From Cytophagales bacterium (lineage in GTDB: Bacteria > Bacteroidota > Bacteroidia > Cytophagales > Cyclobacteriaceae): a DNA stretch of 51,573 nt. The DNA lies in assembly GCA_020403045.1 (NCBI GenBank), contig JADBYK010000072.1:1-51573 (forward strand), read 5' to 3'. Below, one piece after another: positions 45,215 to 51,573 of the stretch (position 1 is the first letter of the stretch; every line of letters begins with the position of its first letter). The position numbers and the translations under genes were made by a program. The notes beneath the pieces are model-generated. The model was not told the DNA's origin. It saw nothing but the letters and a program-made list of their open reading frames with translations, and ran no database searches.

Positions 45215-45997
45215 TTACCTGGTGTAGTTAAGTACAATCAAGAGCAAAGAAATGGAGGAGATGATCAATGATATATTCTGACCGAAGTACTTTCGAAAGG
45301 GACGCTGGCGCAATGCCGGCACGATCAAAATATCATTTTGGTAAACATAGTAGTAGGGAGATTGGATAAAATTTTCATCCAGTACATTTAAATAAACGAC
45401 CTCTGTGTCGTTTCCTTTTTGGCGTATGAGCTTGATACTGGTCTTATCAGCCAAATCAGTCAGCCCCCCGGCAAGCCCGATAGCCTCTAACATGGTTACA
45501 CGATTATTGTTGAGTGTGATCGACCCTTCGCGGTTCACCTCACCTAAAAATGTAATGCGGTAGTTCAATAACCGGACTTTGACAATCGGTGACTCGAGGT
45601 ATTGGTTGGCTATTTTTTGCAAATAATCCTGTATTTCATAAACGGTCATCCCAATTACCTTTACCTTGCCGACCACCGGAAAAGGCATTTCACCGTTTTC
45701 GTCCACTAAGTCGCCCAACAATAATGCACCTCCTACAAATGGGTTAGCCGCATTCGGATCGGCTCCTTTGGAGAGAAAATCGTACTCTTTTGGCGTTAGA
45801 CTTTCGAATCTCACCGATAAGATATCGTTCGTCTGTATTTTGTAATCAAACGGCTCAATCGAATACTTGCGAAAAACCGAATCAGAAGGCATGTTCTGCT
45901 TATTCACATCGTTCTTCTGCATCATTTGGTACTTCTTATTGGTAACACAAGAGCCAAACACCAAAACAGACACGACCAATAGCGATAATAAACGCAT
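45215..45997 (-). CDS. wza: Polysaccharide export lipoprotein (Wza-like)
   Basis: 260 residues. A lipoprotein signal ends in VLVFGSC, Cys17 being the lipid-modified residue. A Poly_export domain follows (DYKIQTNDILSVRFESL, with GEMPFPVVGKVKVIGMTVYEIQDYL) and an SLBB-type segment (VNREGSITLNNNRVTMLEAIGLAGGL). A C-terminal hydrophobic segment (ISLIISSISLLLIVLNY) crosses the outer membrane. It forms the outer-membrane exit channel for the polymer and sits upstream of wzc as usual. Confidence 0.92.
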   Translation of the reverse strand: MRLLSLLVVSVLVFGSCVTNKKYQMMQKNDVNKQNMPSDSVFRKYSIEPFDYKIQTNDILSVRFESLTPKEYDFLSKGADPNAANPFVGGALLLGDLVDENGEMPFPVVGKVKVIGMTVYEIQDYLQKIANQYLESPIVKVRLLNYRITFLGEVNREGSITLNNNRVTMLEAIGLAGGLTDLADKTSIKLIRQKGNDTEVVYLNVLDENFIQSPYYYVYQNDILIVPALRQRPFRKYFGQNISLIISSISLLLIVLNYTR

Positions 45998-46117
45998 TTA
46001 CGAACTAAGTTAAAGGGTTAAAGGTAAGGATAACATTCACAATTGTAATAGTCTCTTCAAAGCTTCGCCTCCTCAGTCCCAAAGGGATGAGTAGGCACAC
46101 CAAAAAATTCTTCCATG

Positions 46118-46684
46118 CTAAGCCCTGAGCTCAGCCTCATCACCCCACAGCCAAATGGCTTTTTCAGGATGAAGATTTCCTTTATTCAATTCGTACTCTG
46201 CAGGTGACAAAACAAGTGTCCGTATCTTTCTTTTTATTAATTTCTCCGCTTTCTGAACACATGTGCCTAAGTAGGGTTGATCGATCTCCCCTACCAATAC
46301 CAAGTCAATGATGCCACTGTCTTTCCCACTGGCATAGTCTCCCACAATGAACACACCGTCTACTTTACCGAGGCGATCGACCACTTTATGAACTACACTA
46401 TCAAGAATCGTTTCAAAGCCTAAGTACTTGTGCACTAGCTTCCTTAGCTCCTGATAAAGTAGGTGTTTGGTGTTGGCTCGGTAAGCAATGGTGCGACCCT
46501 CGCTGGAGGAGATTAAATAGCCCGCGCTCGAAAGCTTGTTCAATTCATGCCGGATCGAGTTAGTAGATTCACCAAACTCTTCCGCCATTTCACGGAGGTA
46601 GGCAGAGGAGTGACTGTTGGAAAAAAACTTCAACAGCATCTTGATTCGCGTGCGCGAAGTGATCAATGACTCTAACTCTAGCAC
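46118..46684 (-). CDS. Winged-helix regulator with nucleotidyltransferase-like domain
   Basis: 188 residues from a GTG. Residues 1-85 form a winged helix (ITSRTRIKMLLKFF, SSAYLREMAEEFGESTNSIRHELNKLSSAGYL). Residues about 100-188 resemble a minimal nucleotidyltransferase domain: FIVGDYASGKDSGIIDLVLVG. Proteins of this form are common at the head of Bacteroidota polysaccharide loci. It lies between upxY and wza, with a palindrome 18 bases before its start, so autoregulation and control of the locus are likely. What ligand or partner the C-terminal domain senses is unknown. Confidence 0.82.
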   Translation of the reverse strand: MLELESLITSRTRIKMLLKFFSNSHSSAYLREMAEEFGESTNSIRHELNKLSSAGYLISSSEGRTIAYRANTKHLLYQELRKLVHKYLGFETILDSVVHKVVDRLGKVDGVFIVGDYASGKDSGIIDLVLVGEIDQPYLGTCVQKAEKLIKRKIRTLVLSPAEYELNKGNLHPEKAIWLWGDEAELRA

Positions 46685-46702
46685 GCCACAAATCTACACT
46701 TT

Positions 46703-46723
46703 TTGAGTAATTCTGTTACTCAA
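46703..46723. promoter_or_regulatory. Palindrome between upxY-like and winged-helix genes
   Basis: TTGAGTAA (46703-46710) and TTACTCAA (46716-46723) are perfect inverted repeats around TTCTG, 18 bases upstream of the GTG at 46684. Size and spacing suit a dimeric winged-helix operator; a weak intercistronic hairpin is the alternative. Confidence 0.45.
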
Positions 46724-46730
46724 TAAAGTA

Positions 46731-47267
46731 CTAAATTATCAGTACCGAGCTATTCAGCTCTTTATCAGTAAGTTTCCTCACTGCATGCTTATCGATTTGT
46801 GCGGTAATCACCTGCCTGATCGACTCCAGAACCACACTAAATTGGTGTTTGTTGTGCACCGATGTGAGCCGGCCAATTGCGCCCTTTAGTGGCCCATCCA
46901 ATACCTTCACAAGATCACCCACGGCAATTTGAGTAAAATCGGAACCGGCTTCTATAAGCCAACCCGTTTCGATAAATCGCTGGATAGTATTCAGTTCGTT
47001 CACATGTAGTACGGCCGGCTTGTCATTGTGTCTGATATTCCAGGCAATACCCGGCACCTGTAAGACGTCTGAAATTAGATGCTCTTCTACAAACACGAAA
47101 ATATAAGAGTTGAATAGCGGCACGGTCACTTTCTTCTTTCGATCGCTCCACTGCCGCATGACCTGCTGCATGGGAAGAAAGGGTTCAAACTTCTTCTTGA
47201 GCAAGAGCTCGTTGACCTTCTTCTCTTGCCTGCTCTTGGTATAGAATACAAACCACTTTTTGTCCAT
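46731..47267 (-). CDS. upxY: UpxY-family transcription antiterminator (NusG-like)
   Basis: 178 residues. The N-terminal NGN domain opens KKWFVFYTKSRQEKKVNELLLKK and contains YIFVFV; a KOW motif follows at about residue 120 (VKVLDGPLKGAIGRLTSV). UpxY proteins bind RNA polymerase and let it read through the leader of long capsule operons. As first gene of a 42-kb single-strand locus this is the expected position. The leader upstream (47268-47515) holds strong hairpins on which it could act. Confidence 0.9.
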   Translation of the reverse strand: MDKKWFVFYTKSRQEKKVNELLLKKKFEPFLPMQQVMRQWSDRKKKVTVPLFNSYIFVFVEEHLISDVLQVPGIAWNIRHNDKPAVLHVNELNTIQRFIETGWLIEAGSDFTQIAVGDLVKVLDGPLKGAIGRLTSVHNKHQFSVVLESIRQVITAQIDKHAVRKLTDKELNSSVLII

Positions 47268-47300
47268 GCATCAATCGGTAGCGCAAGTTAGATAAACCGC

Positions 47301-47332
47301 AATAATGCAATAGGAAAACCTATTGCATTATT
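47301..47332. terminator. Strong hairpin in the leader of the polysaccharide locus
   Basis: AATAATGCAATAGG and CCTATTGCATTATT pair perfectly over 14 bp around AAAA. On the minus strand it would lie in the RNA 34 bases before the UpxY start codon, if transcription begins further upstream. AT-rich, without a U-run. Candidate structure for antitermination control. Confidence 0.4.
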
Positions 47333-47337
47333 TGACG

Positions 47338-47361
47338 AATACTGACGGTACCGTCAGTATT
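47338..47361. repeat. GGTACC-centred palindrome, copy 3 (perfect)
   Basis: A perfect 24-bp palindrome with core ACTGACGGTACCGTCAGT, matching 2102-2125 at all but one position and related to 83-120. Flanking AACCC/GGGTTA-type sequence is also shared with the 2091-2173 element. Confidence 0.65.
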
Positions 47362-47490
47362 GTCAAGGTTAACCCTGCCAAACCATCGCCTGGCGAAGAT
47401 TGGGTTAGACCTAATCAAAAAAAAGGATGCATACTGCTTTTTATGGGTAAAGTTTCATTTCGGGATTAGGATATTCAAGACGAAATGAAG

Positions 47491-47498
47491 TAGGTTTG
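47491..47498 (+). promoter_or_regulatory. Candidate -7 element of the acylase gene
   Basis: TAGGTTTG fits the Bacteroidota TAnnTTTG consensus and ends 17 bases before the ATG at 47516. No good -33 element is evident. Confidence 0.45.
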
Positions 47499-47515
47499 TT
47501 TCAAGCATACTACTT

Positions 47516-49948
47516 ATGAAGTTTCTAAAACCTATCCTCTCGCTAGCTATCACTGTTGCTCTTGTCGTCTTCCTTAACAAAAGCTGGAACTTTGGTTCAC
47601 CTATCCCTCCACTCGGCAAGTTCTTAGATCCTTTTCATGGATTCTGGAAAAATGCAAAGACCAGCGAAGTGGAAAATGAATCTATTTCCTTATCTGGCTT
47701 GACCGACAAAGTATCCATCGTTTACGACAGCGCGTTAATCCCACATATCTATGCTGCTAATGATAATGATCTGTTTGCAGCCCAGGGCTATATCACCGCC
47801 AAGAATAGGTTGTGGCAGATGGAGTTTCAAACCCATGCTGCAGGGGGAAGACTGAGTGAAATAGTCGGCAAGGCCGCTCTTGACTTTGATAGAACTCAAC
47901 GCAGGCTAGGAATGGTCTATGCCGCTGAGAATGCCGCCGAGTCGATGGAGTCTAATCGTATCGCTAAAGCGATGGTTGAGAGTTACACCAAAGGAGTCAA
48001 TGCGTATATCCAATCGCTGGATTACGAGGCGCTACCTATCGAATATAAGTTGCTGGGGTATGAACCCGAATTATGGACCAACCTCAAATCAGGATTGCTT
48101 CTGAAGTACATGGCCAAAACCCTCAACATGGGAGAGAAAGATTTAGAAATGACCAATGCCTTGAAGCTGTTTGGCAAAGAAACACTAGATCTTTTGTATC
48201 CTGATCATGAAGGTGTTGGCGACCCTATTGTAGATAATACCGGCAACTGGAAATTCAACCCCGTTACATTAGACTCATTGCCGTTGGCAGAACCTACCGA
48301 ATTGATTGCCATCCAACCCATGGAAAAAGTTTCGCATGAAATTGGCAGCAACAATTGGGCAGTGAGTGGTTCTAAAACAGCCACTGGCTCTCCTATTCTT
48401 TGCAATGATCCTCACCTTGAATTAAATCTTCCCTCTATCTGGTATGTTGTTCATTTATCTGCTCCCGGCATCAATACGATGGGTGCATCTCTTCCAGGTT
48501 CCCCGAATGTGATTAGTGGCTTCAATGACTCTATTGCCTGGGGTGTTACCAATGCTCAACGCGATTTGGTAGACTGGTTTAAGATTGAGTTCAAAGACAA
48601 AAACAAAAACGAATATTTAAGCGATGGCCAGTGGAAGCCAACCCGAAAAGTAATTGAAAAGATTCAACTGAAGGGTGAAAAGGCTTTTTATGATACCGTC
48701 ATTTATACTCATCACGGTCCCGTGGTTTTTGATGAGAGGTTTCATGGTGAAAGTGAAAAAAATCATTACGCTTTCCGCTGGATAGCGCATGATCCATCCG
48801 AAGAAGTGATTGCATTTTACAAACTTAACCGGGCGAAGAATCACGCAGACTATATGGAAGCCCTTGATCATTACGGATCGCCTGCACAAAACTTCGTGTT
48901 TGCATGCGTTGACGGAGACATTGCCATGCGGATTCAAGGAAAATACCCCGTGCGTAGAAAAAATGAGGGTAAGTTTGTTTTAGATGGCACTAAAACCTCA
49001 AACGATTGGCATGCCTTTATTCCCAATGAACACAACATCGCTTACAAAAATCCAGAGCGCGGTTTTGTCAGCTCGGCCAACCAGTATCCGGTAGATCAAT
49101 CCTATCCTTACTATATAAATGCGAGCAACTGGGAGGAGTATCGCAACAGACGAATTAACAAAATCTTGACTGAGTTAAACCAGATAAAGCCGATTGATTT
49201 GATGAAGTTGCAATTAGATAATTTCAATTTAAAAGCGTCTGAAAGTCTTCCGACATTCCTCAGCTATATCGACAGCACTCAACTGAAGGGAGCCGAAGCC
49301 ATCGCTTTTCAAAAATTAAGTAAGTGGGACTATTATAACAACAAAGAATCGGAAGGCGCCTCTTATTATGAAGCCTGGATACGTGCTTTTGTTCCAATGG
49401 TGTGGGATGAGATCAGCTCCTCCAAAGTAGCTTTGCCCAGGCCCGCTACCTATATGACCATTCGCTTAATGAAAGAAAAACCTGATCTAAGTTTCTTTGA
49501 TATCATCGAAACACCGGAAAAGGAAACCGTGAAAGAAGTAATCCGGAAATCATTTAGCGAAAGCGTGGCAGTGATAGAAAAATGGAAAGAAGAAAAGAAG
49601 GGCGATCCGACATGGGCTGATTACAAAGATGGATATGTGGGACATCTACTGCGACAGGAAGCGTTTAGCTATCATATCAAACATGGGGGGAATGGAAGTA
49701 TTGTCAATGCGCATTCAAAATCGAATGGCCCCAGCTGGCGGATGGTAGTTAGTCTAGAAAAGTCAGGCATCCAGGCTTGGGGTGTTTATCCAGGCGGGCA
49801 ATCCGGTAACCCGGGAAGCCCTTTTTACAATAACCTGTTAGACTTATGGACTGAAGGAAATTACGTTAAGTTCATTTTTACCGCTGATGTCTCAAAAATG
49901 AAAGAAAAAGAATTAGCCGTCATCACACTAAATCCTATTGCAAAATGA
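47516..49948 (+). CDS. Penicillin acylase family amidohydrolase
   Basis: 810 residues. An N-terminal hydrophobic segment (PILSLAITVALVVFL) suggests export to the periplasm. The family pattern is clear: VYDSALIPHIYAANDNDLFAAQGY, then the autocatalytic cleavage site HEIGSNNWAVSGS, where Ser278 becomes the Ntn nucleophile of the beta chain, followed by NDPHLELNLPSIWY and GRPQRDL-like AWGVTNAQRDLVDWF. Members hydrolyse beta-lactam side chains or acyl-homoserine lactones; the true substrate here is unknown. Expected maturation removes a short linker before Ser278. Translationally coupled to the next gene (4-bp overlap). Confidence 0.9.
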   Translation: MKFLKPILSLAITVALVVFLNKSWNFGSPIPPLGKFLDPFHGFWKNAKTSEVENESISLSGLTDKVSIVYDSALIPHIYAANDNDLFAAQGYITAKNRLWQMEFQTHAAGGRLSEIVGKAALDFDRTQRRLGMVYAAENAAESMESNRIAKAMVESYTKGVNAYIQSLDYEALPIEYKLLGYEPELWTNLKSGLLLKYMAKTLNMGEKDLEMTNALKLFGKETLDLLYPDHEGVGDPIVDNTGNWKFNPVTLDSLPLAEPTELIAIQPMEKVSHEIGSNNWAVSGSKTATGSPILCNDPHLELNLPSIWYVVHLSAPGINTMGASLPGSPNVISGFNDSIAWGVTNAQRDLVDWFKIEFKDKNKNEYLSDGQWKPTRKVIEKIQLKGEKAFYDTVIYTHHGPVVFDERFHGESEKNHYAFRWIAHDPSEEVIAFYKLNRAKNHADYMEALDHYGSPAQNFVFACVDGDIAMRIQGKYPVRRKNEGKFVLDGTKTSNDWHAFIPNEHNIAYKNPERGFVSSANQYPVDQSYPYYINASNWEEYRNRRINKILTELNQIKPIDLMKLQLDNFNLKASESLPTFLSYIDSTQLKGAEAIAFQKLSKWDYYNNKESEGASYYEAWIRAFVPMVWDEISSSKVALPRPATYMTIRLMKEKPDLSFFDIIETPEKETVKEVIRKSFSESVAVIEKWKEEKKGDPTWADYKDGYVGHLLRQEAFSYHIKHGGNGSIVNAHSKSNGPSWRMVVSLEKSGIQAWGVYPGGQSGNPGSPFYNNLLDLWTEGNYVKFIFTADVSKMKEKELAVITLNPIAK

Positions 49949-50271
49949 AATTCCTAATCCAGGTACTTATTACAATTGCTATTTGTTTTTTGATTCAGAC
50001 ATTTTTACCGTGGTGGACTATGGCTATCGGATCTCTTGCCATTGGCTACGGAATGGGGAACAAAGGAGGGGTTTCTTTTGCAGCCGGTTTCATTGGTGTT
50101 GGCGTACTTTGGTTTGGGATGGCCTACTTTATAGACCAGACCACGCACTCCATTTTAACCGAAAAGGTAAACAAGCTTTTACCGCTTAATTCATTTGTGC
50201 TTACCACGTTAATCGGTGGTTTGGTGGGAGGATTTGCAGCCCTTACCGGAGCGTTGTTAAAGCAAAAATGA
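49945..50271 (+). CDS. Small four-segment membrane protein, unknown function
   Basis: 108 residues with about four hydrophobic segments (residues 2-20, 24-40, 44-62, 84-104) and Gly-rich helix contacts (GSLAIGYGMGNKGG, IGGLVGGFAALTGALL). No family recognised. It overlaps the acylase stop (ATGA), so it is probably made together with it. Confidence 0.75.
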   Translation: MKFLIQVLITIAICFLIQTFLPWWTMAIGSLAIGYGMGNKGGVSFAAGFIGVGVLWFGMAYFIDQTTHSILTEKVNKLLPLNSFVLTTLIGGLVGGFAALTGALLKQK

Positions 50272-50384
50272 TGGGCCTTTCTTTGCAAAAAAGTGATCTA
50301 CTTAATTGGGCTTTTCAAAAAAAACAAAAGATGGCGCGAAATAAGATCATTGTACCTTATATTTGAGTTCTTTTTTAGCTCCAC

Positions 50385-50474
<90 letters not shown>

Positions 50475-50585
50475 TGATTAGTATCTTAATCTTTATCAGG
50501 TTTAGGTATCAGTTTAATAGAACGTAAGATTGAATGATCTTTGACATGTTGGTCTCGTAGCTCAGCTGGATAGAGCAACTGCCTT

Positions 50586-51227
50586 TAACAAATAGGAGCC
50601 TTTGTTCAAAAACAAAAAATGGACAAAGTGGATGGTGCTGTATCGGTGAACCCTTCGTCAATTTTGTAAATTGGCATGGCAATACCGAGGAAATTTTCGG
50701 TCTTATTATTTTAAATATGAAAAAACATCATATTAAGAATAAAGGAGACTTAGGAGTATTAAAGGCTCAAGCTGATTTGTGCTCAAAAGGCTTTCTGGTT
50801 TGTTTGCCTTTGTCTGAGCATTCTCCCTTTGATCTGGTTATTTATCAAAATGGCAAATTCAAAAGAGTGCAAGTTAAGGCAAGAAGCCTAAATAGAGGAA
50901 GCCTTTCTGTAAGATTTGAGCATAGTTATTCCGATAGCAAAGGAGTACACACAACAAAAGTCGATATAGATTCAGTAGATGTTTATTGCATCTATTGTAT
51001 TGATAACGATGAGTGTTACTACTTCAACGCGAAGGAATTCAGTAAAAATAGCACAGTAAGTTTGAGGGTAGATACCCCAAAAAATAGTCAAGGCCAAAAC
51101 ATAAATTGGGCTAAAGACTATCGGGAAGTTCCGTAGAGACTATACGCATCACACCTGAAATCGGTGAAGATATAGTCCAGACCACGAACCCCAGTCCAAA
51201 GGGGGCGATGAAAATCGAAGTGGTAAG
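50586..51227 (+). ncRNA. Group I self-splicing intron
   Basis: 642 bases. The guide UAGGAG (50593-50598) pairs with the joined exons: GAG with CUU of exon 1 (P1, with the expected G-U pair at the 5' splice site) and UAG with CUA of exon 2 (P10). The last intron base is G (51227). P3 is UGGUGC (50633-50638) with GCAUCA (51146-51151); P7 is GACTATA (51138-51144) with TATAGTC (51171-51177) within the familiar AAGATATAGTCC; P8 is CACC/GGTG (51152-51155, 51163-51166). P5 and P6 hairpins lie near 50660-50700, and P9 hairpins near 51190-51225. The endonuclease gene occupies the P6-P7 side. Confidence 0.92.
50717..51136 (+). CDS. Group I intron PD-(D/E)XK homing endonuclease
   Basis: 139 residues. 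KGDLGVLKAQADLCSKGF, then PFDLVIY (Asp39) and KRVQVKARS (Gln52 and Lys54) form the PD-(D/E)XK core, with Q-x-K as in I-Ssp6803I, the cyanobacterial tRNA-intron enzyme. A NINWAKDYRE tail is also typical. It would cut intron-less tRNA-Arg genes and so spread the intron. The residue where relatives usually have Glu (GE in KGD-GE) appears to be Val14, so activity is uncertain. The stop lies two bases before the P7 strand, so the gene is embedded in the ribozyme. Confidence 0.88.
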   Translation: MKKHHIKNKGDLGVLKAQADLCSKGFLVCLPLSEHSPFDLVIYQNGKFKRVQVKARSLNRGSLSVRFEHSYSDSKGVHTTKVDIDSVDVYCIYCIDNDECYYFNAKEFSKNSTVSLRVDTPKNSQGQNINWAKDYREVP

Positions 51228-51266
51228 CTAAGCAGTAGGTCGCTGGTTCGAATCCAGCCGGGATCA

Positions 51267-51367
51267 CATTAAACTTTGATTCAAGGTTTGAAATTCAAAA
51301 TTTAGACTACATTTGCGTCCTCAAATTTTGAGGTTCGCATTGTTGAATTTTAAACTTTGAATCATTT
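51267..51367. other. Gene-free spacer with terminator-like hairpin
   Basis: AT-rich, with CCTCAAATTTTGAGG (51319-51333), a 7-bp stem around one or a few bases, which could end tRNA transcription. Two near-complementary AAACTTTGA-type stretches flank it. No gene. Confidence 0.4.
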
Positions 51368-51428
51368 CGGGGTGTAGCGTAGCCCGGTATCGCGTGGCGC
51401 TTTTGGCGCCAAGGTCGCAGATACGAAT
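51368..51428 (+). repeat. tRNA-Pro-like truncated repeat, copy 1
   Basis: The first 60 bases follow a Bacteroidota tRNA-Pro body: CGGGGTG, GTAGCGTAGCCCGGTATCGC D-arm, anticodon stem TGGCG/CGCCA and AGGTCGCAGA. The loop CTTTTGG would put TTT at the anticodon position. The T-loop reads TACGAAT and there is no pairing T-stem or 3' acceptor strand, so it cannot be a normal tRNA. Confidence 0.75.
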
Positions 51429-51445
51429 CTAGGTTAAAGAAAATT

Positions 51446-51504
51446 CGGGGTGTAGCGTAGCCCGGTATCGCGTGGCGCTTTTGGCGCAAAGGTCGCAGAT
51501 ACGA
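51446..51504 (+). repeat. tRNA-Pro-like truncated repeat, copy 2
   Basis: Nearly identical to copy 1 over about 59 bases, with CGCAAAGG in place of CGCCAAGG, which breaks the anticodon stem. Lies 78 bases after copy 1. Also without 3' acceptor. Confidence 0.75.
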
Positions 51505-51542
51505 AACGAGCTAGAGTATTTTGAAATTGTGAGTAGTAAATT

Positions 51543-51573
51543 CGGGGTGTAGCGTAGCCCGGTATCGCGTGGC
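51543..51573 (+). repeat. tRNA-Pro-like repeat, copy 3, cut by window end
   Basis: The first 31 bases match copies 1 and 2 exactly. The rest is outside the window, so this one might be a complete tRNA or another truncated copy. Confidence 0.7.

Larger units (their letters stand above)
47268..47515. other. Divergent intergenic region with three hairpins
   Basis: Separates the polysaccharide locus (minus) from the acylase gene (plus). It contains a perfect 14-bp stem with AAAA loop (47301-47332), a perfect 24-bp palindrome (47338-47361) and an imperfect GGTTAACCC/GGGTTAGACC hairpin (47367-47411). No minus-strand -7 motif is obvious, so the locus promoter is not located. Confidence 0.5.
50551..51266 (+). 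tRNA. tRNA-Arg (UCU), interrupted by a group I intron
   Basis: Exon 1 is 50551-50585 and exon 2 is 51228-51266. Joined, they give a standard 74-nt tRNA: acceptor GGTCTCG/CGGGATC (with wobble pairs), D-stem GCTC/GAGC, anticodon stem ACTGC/GCAGT, loop CTTCTAA with anticodon TCT, and T-arm GCTGG TTCGAAT CCAGC. The break lies after U34, the first anticodon base. CCA is not encoded in full (ends ACA). The exon joint is supported by complementarity of CUUCUA to an internal guide UAGGAG. Confidence 0.93.

Noticed and set aside
51368-51428. A functional tRNA-Pro or tRNA-Lys
   Set aside because: No T-stem complement and no 3' acceptor strand; the T-loop is altered.

Overview
The window reads as a chromosomal segment of a Bacteroidota bacterium, most likely Cytophagales-like. 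Signs of this are a type IX secretion (T9SS) sorting tail, a Bacteroidetes-type exosortase (XrtF) with its partner protein, a UpxY-type NusG antiterminator, a split HipA toxin, TAnnTTTG promoter motifs and generally weak Shine-Dalgarno sites. Genus cannot be assigned from the sequence alone.

Left flank (1-5300): a three-gene HipBST-like toxin-antitoxin operon on the minus strand, a 600-base gene-free stretch packed with hairpins, a LolD-like ABC ATPase (minus), succinyl-CoA synthetase beta subunit sucC (plus) and an outer-membrane beta-barrel protein (plus).

Centre (5309-47267): about 42 kb with every gene on the minus strand, so transcription runs from high to low coordinates. This is a Wzx/Wzy-type surface polysaccharide locus. 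It begins with a UpxY-like antiterminator and a winged-helix regulator, followed by export genes (Wza-like lipoprotein, Wzc-like tyrosine autokinase). Next come CDP-dideoxyhexose genes (rfbF, rfbG, an RmlC-like epimerase, an RmlD-like reductase, rfbH), glycosyltransferases with a flippase, a GDP-mannose 3,5-epimerase-like protein beside a GT11 transferase, and a Wzy-like polymerase. More glycosyltransferases and methyltransferases follow. Then a module of asparagine synthase, bi-domain oxidoreductase, WecB and a heparinase-fold protein leads to a WbuB-like glycosyltransferase and a PglC/PglD/PglE/PglF-type set for an amino-sugar initiating residue. Inside that last set sit the exosortase XrtF, its partner membrane protein and a 63-residue protein with an exosortase-type tail, next to a large T9SS-exported repetitive protein. 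A REP-associated transposase flanked by two inverted arrays of hairpin repeats (a REPtron) has landed between pglE and the T9SS gene. A fragment of a second rfbH lies 3 kb from the intact gene and marks past cassette exchange.

Right flank (47516-51573): a penicillin-acylase-family hydrolase and a small membrane protein, then tRNA-Ser(GCU), then a tRNA-Arg(UCU) split in its anticodon loop by a 642-base group I intron that encodes a PD-(D/E)XK homing endonuclease, and finally repeated, truncated tRNA-Pro-like sequences running off the end. The intron-bearing tRNA, the REPtron and the exosortase microprotein system are the most noteworthy items.
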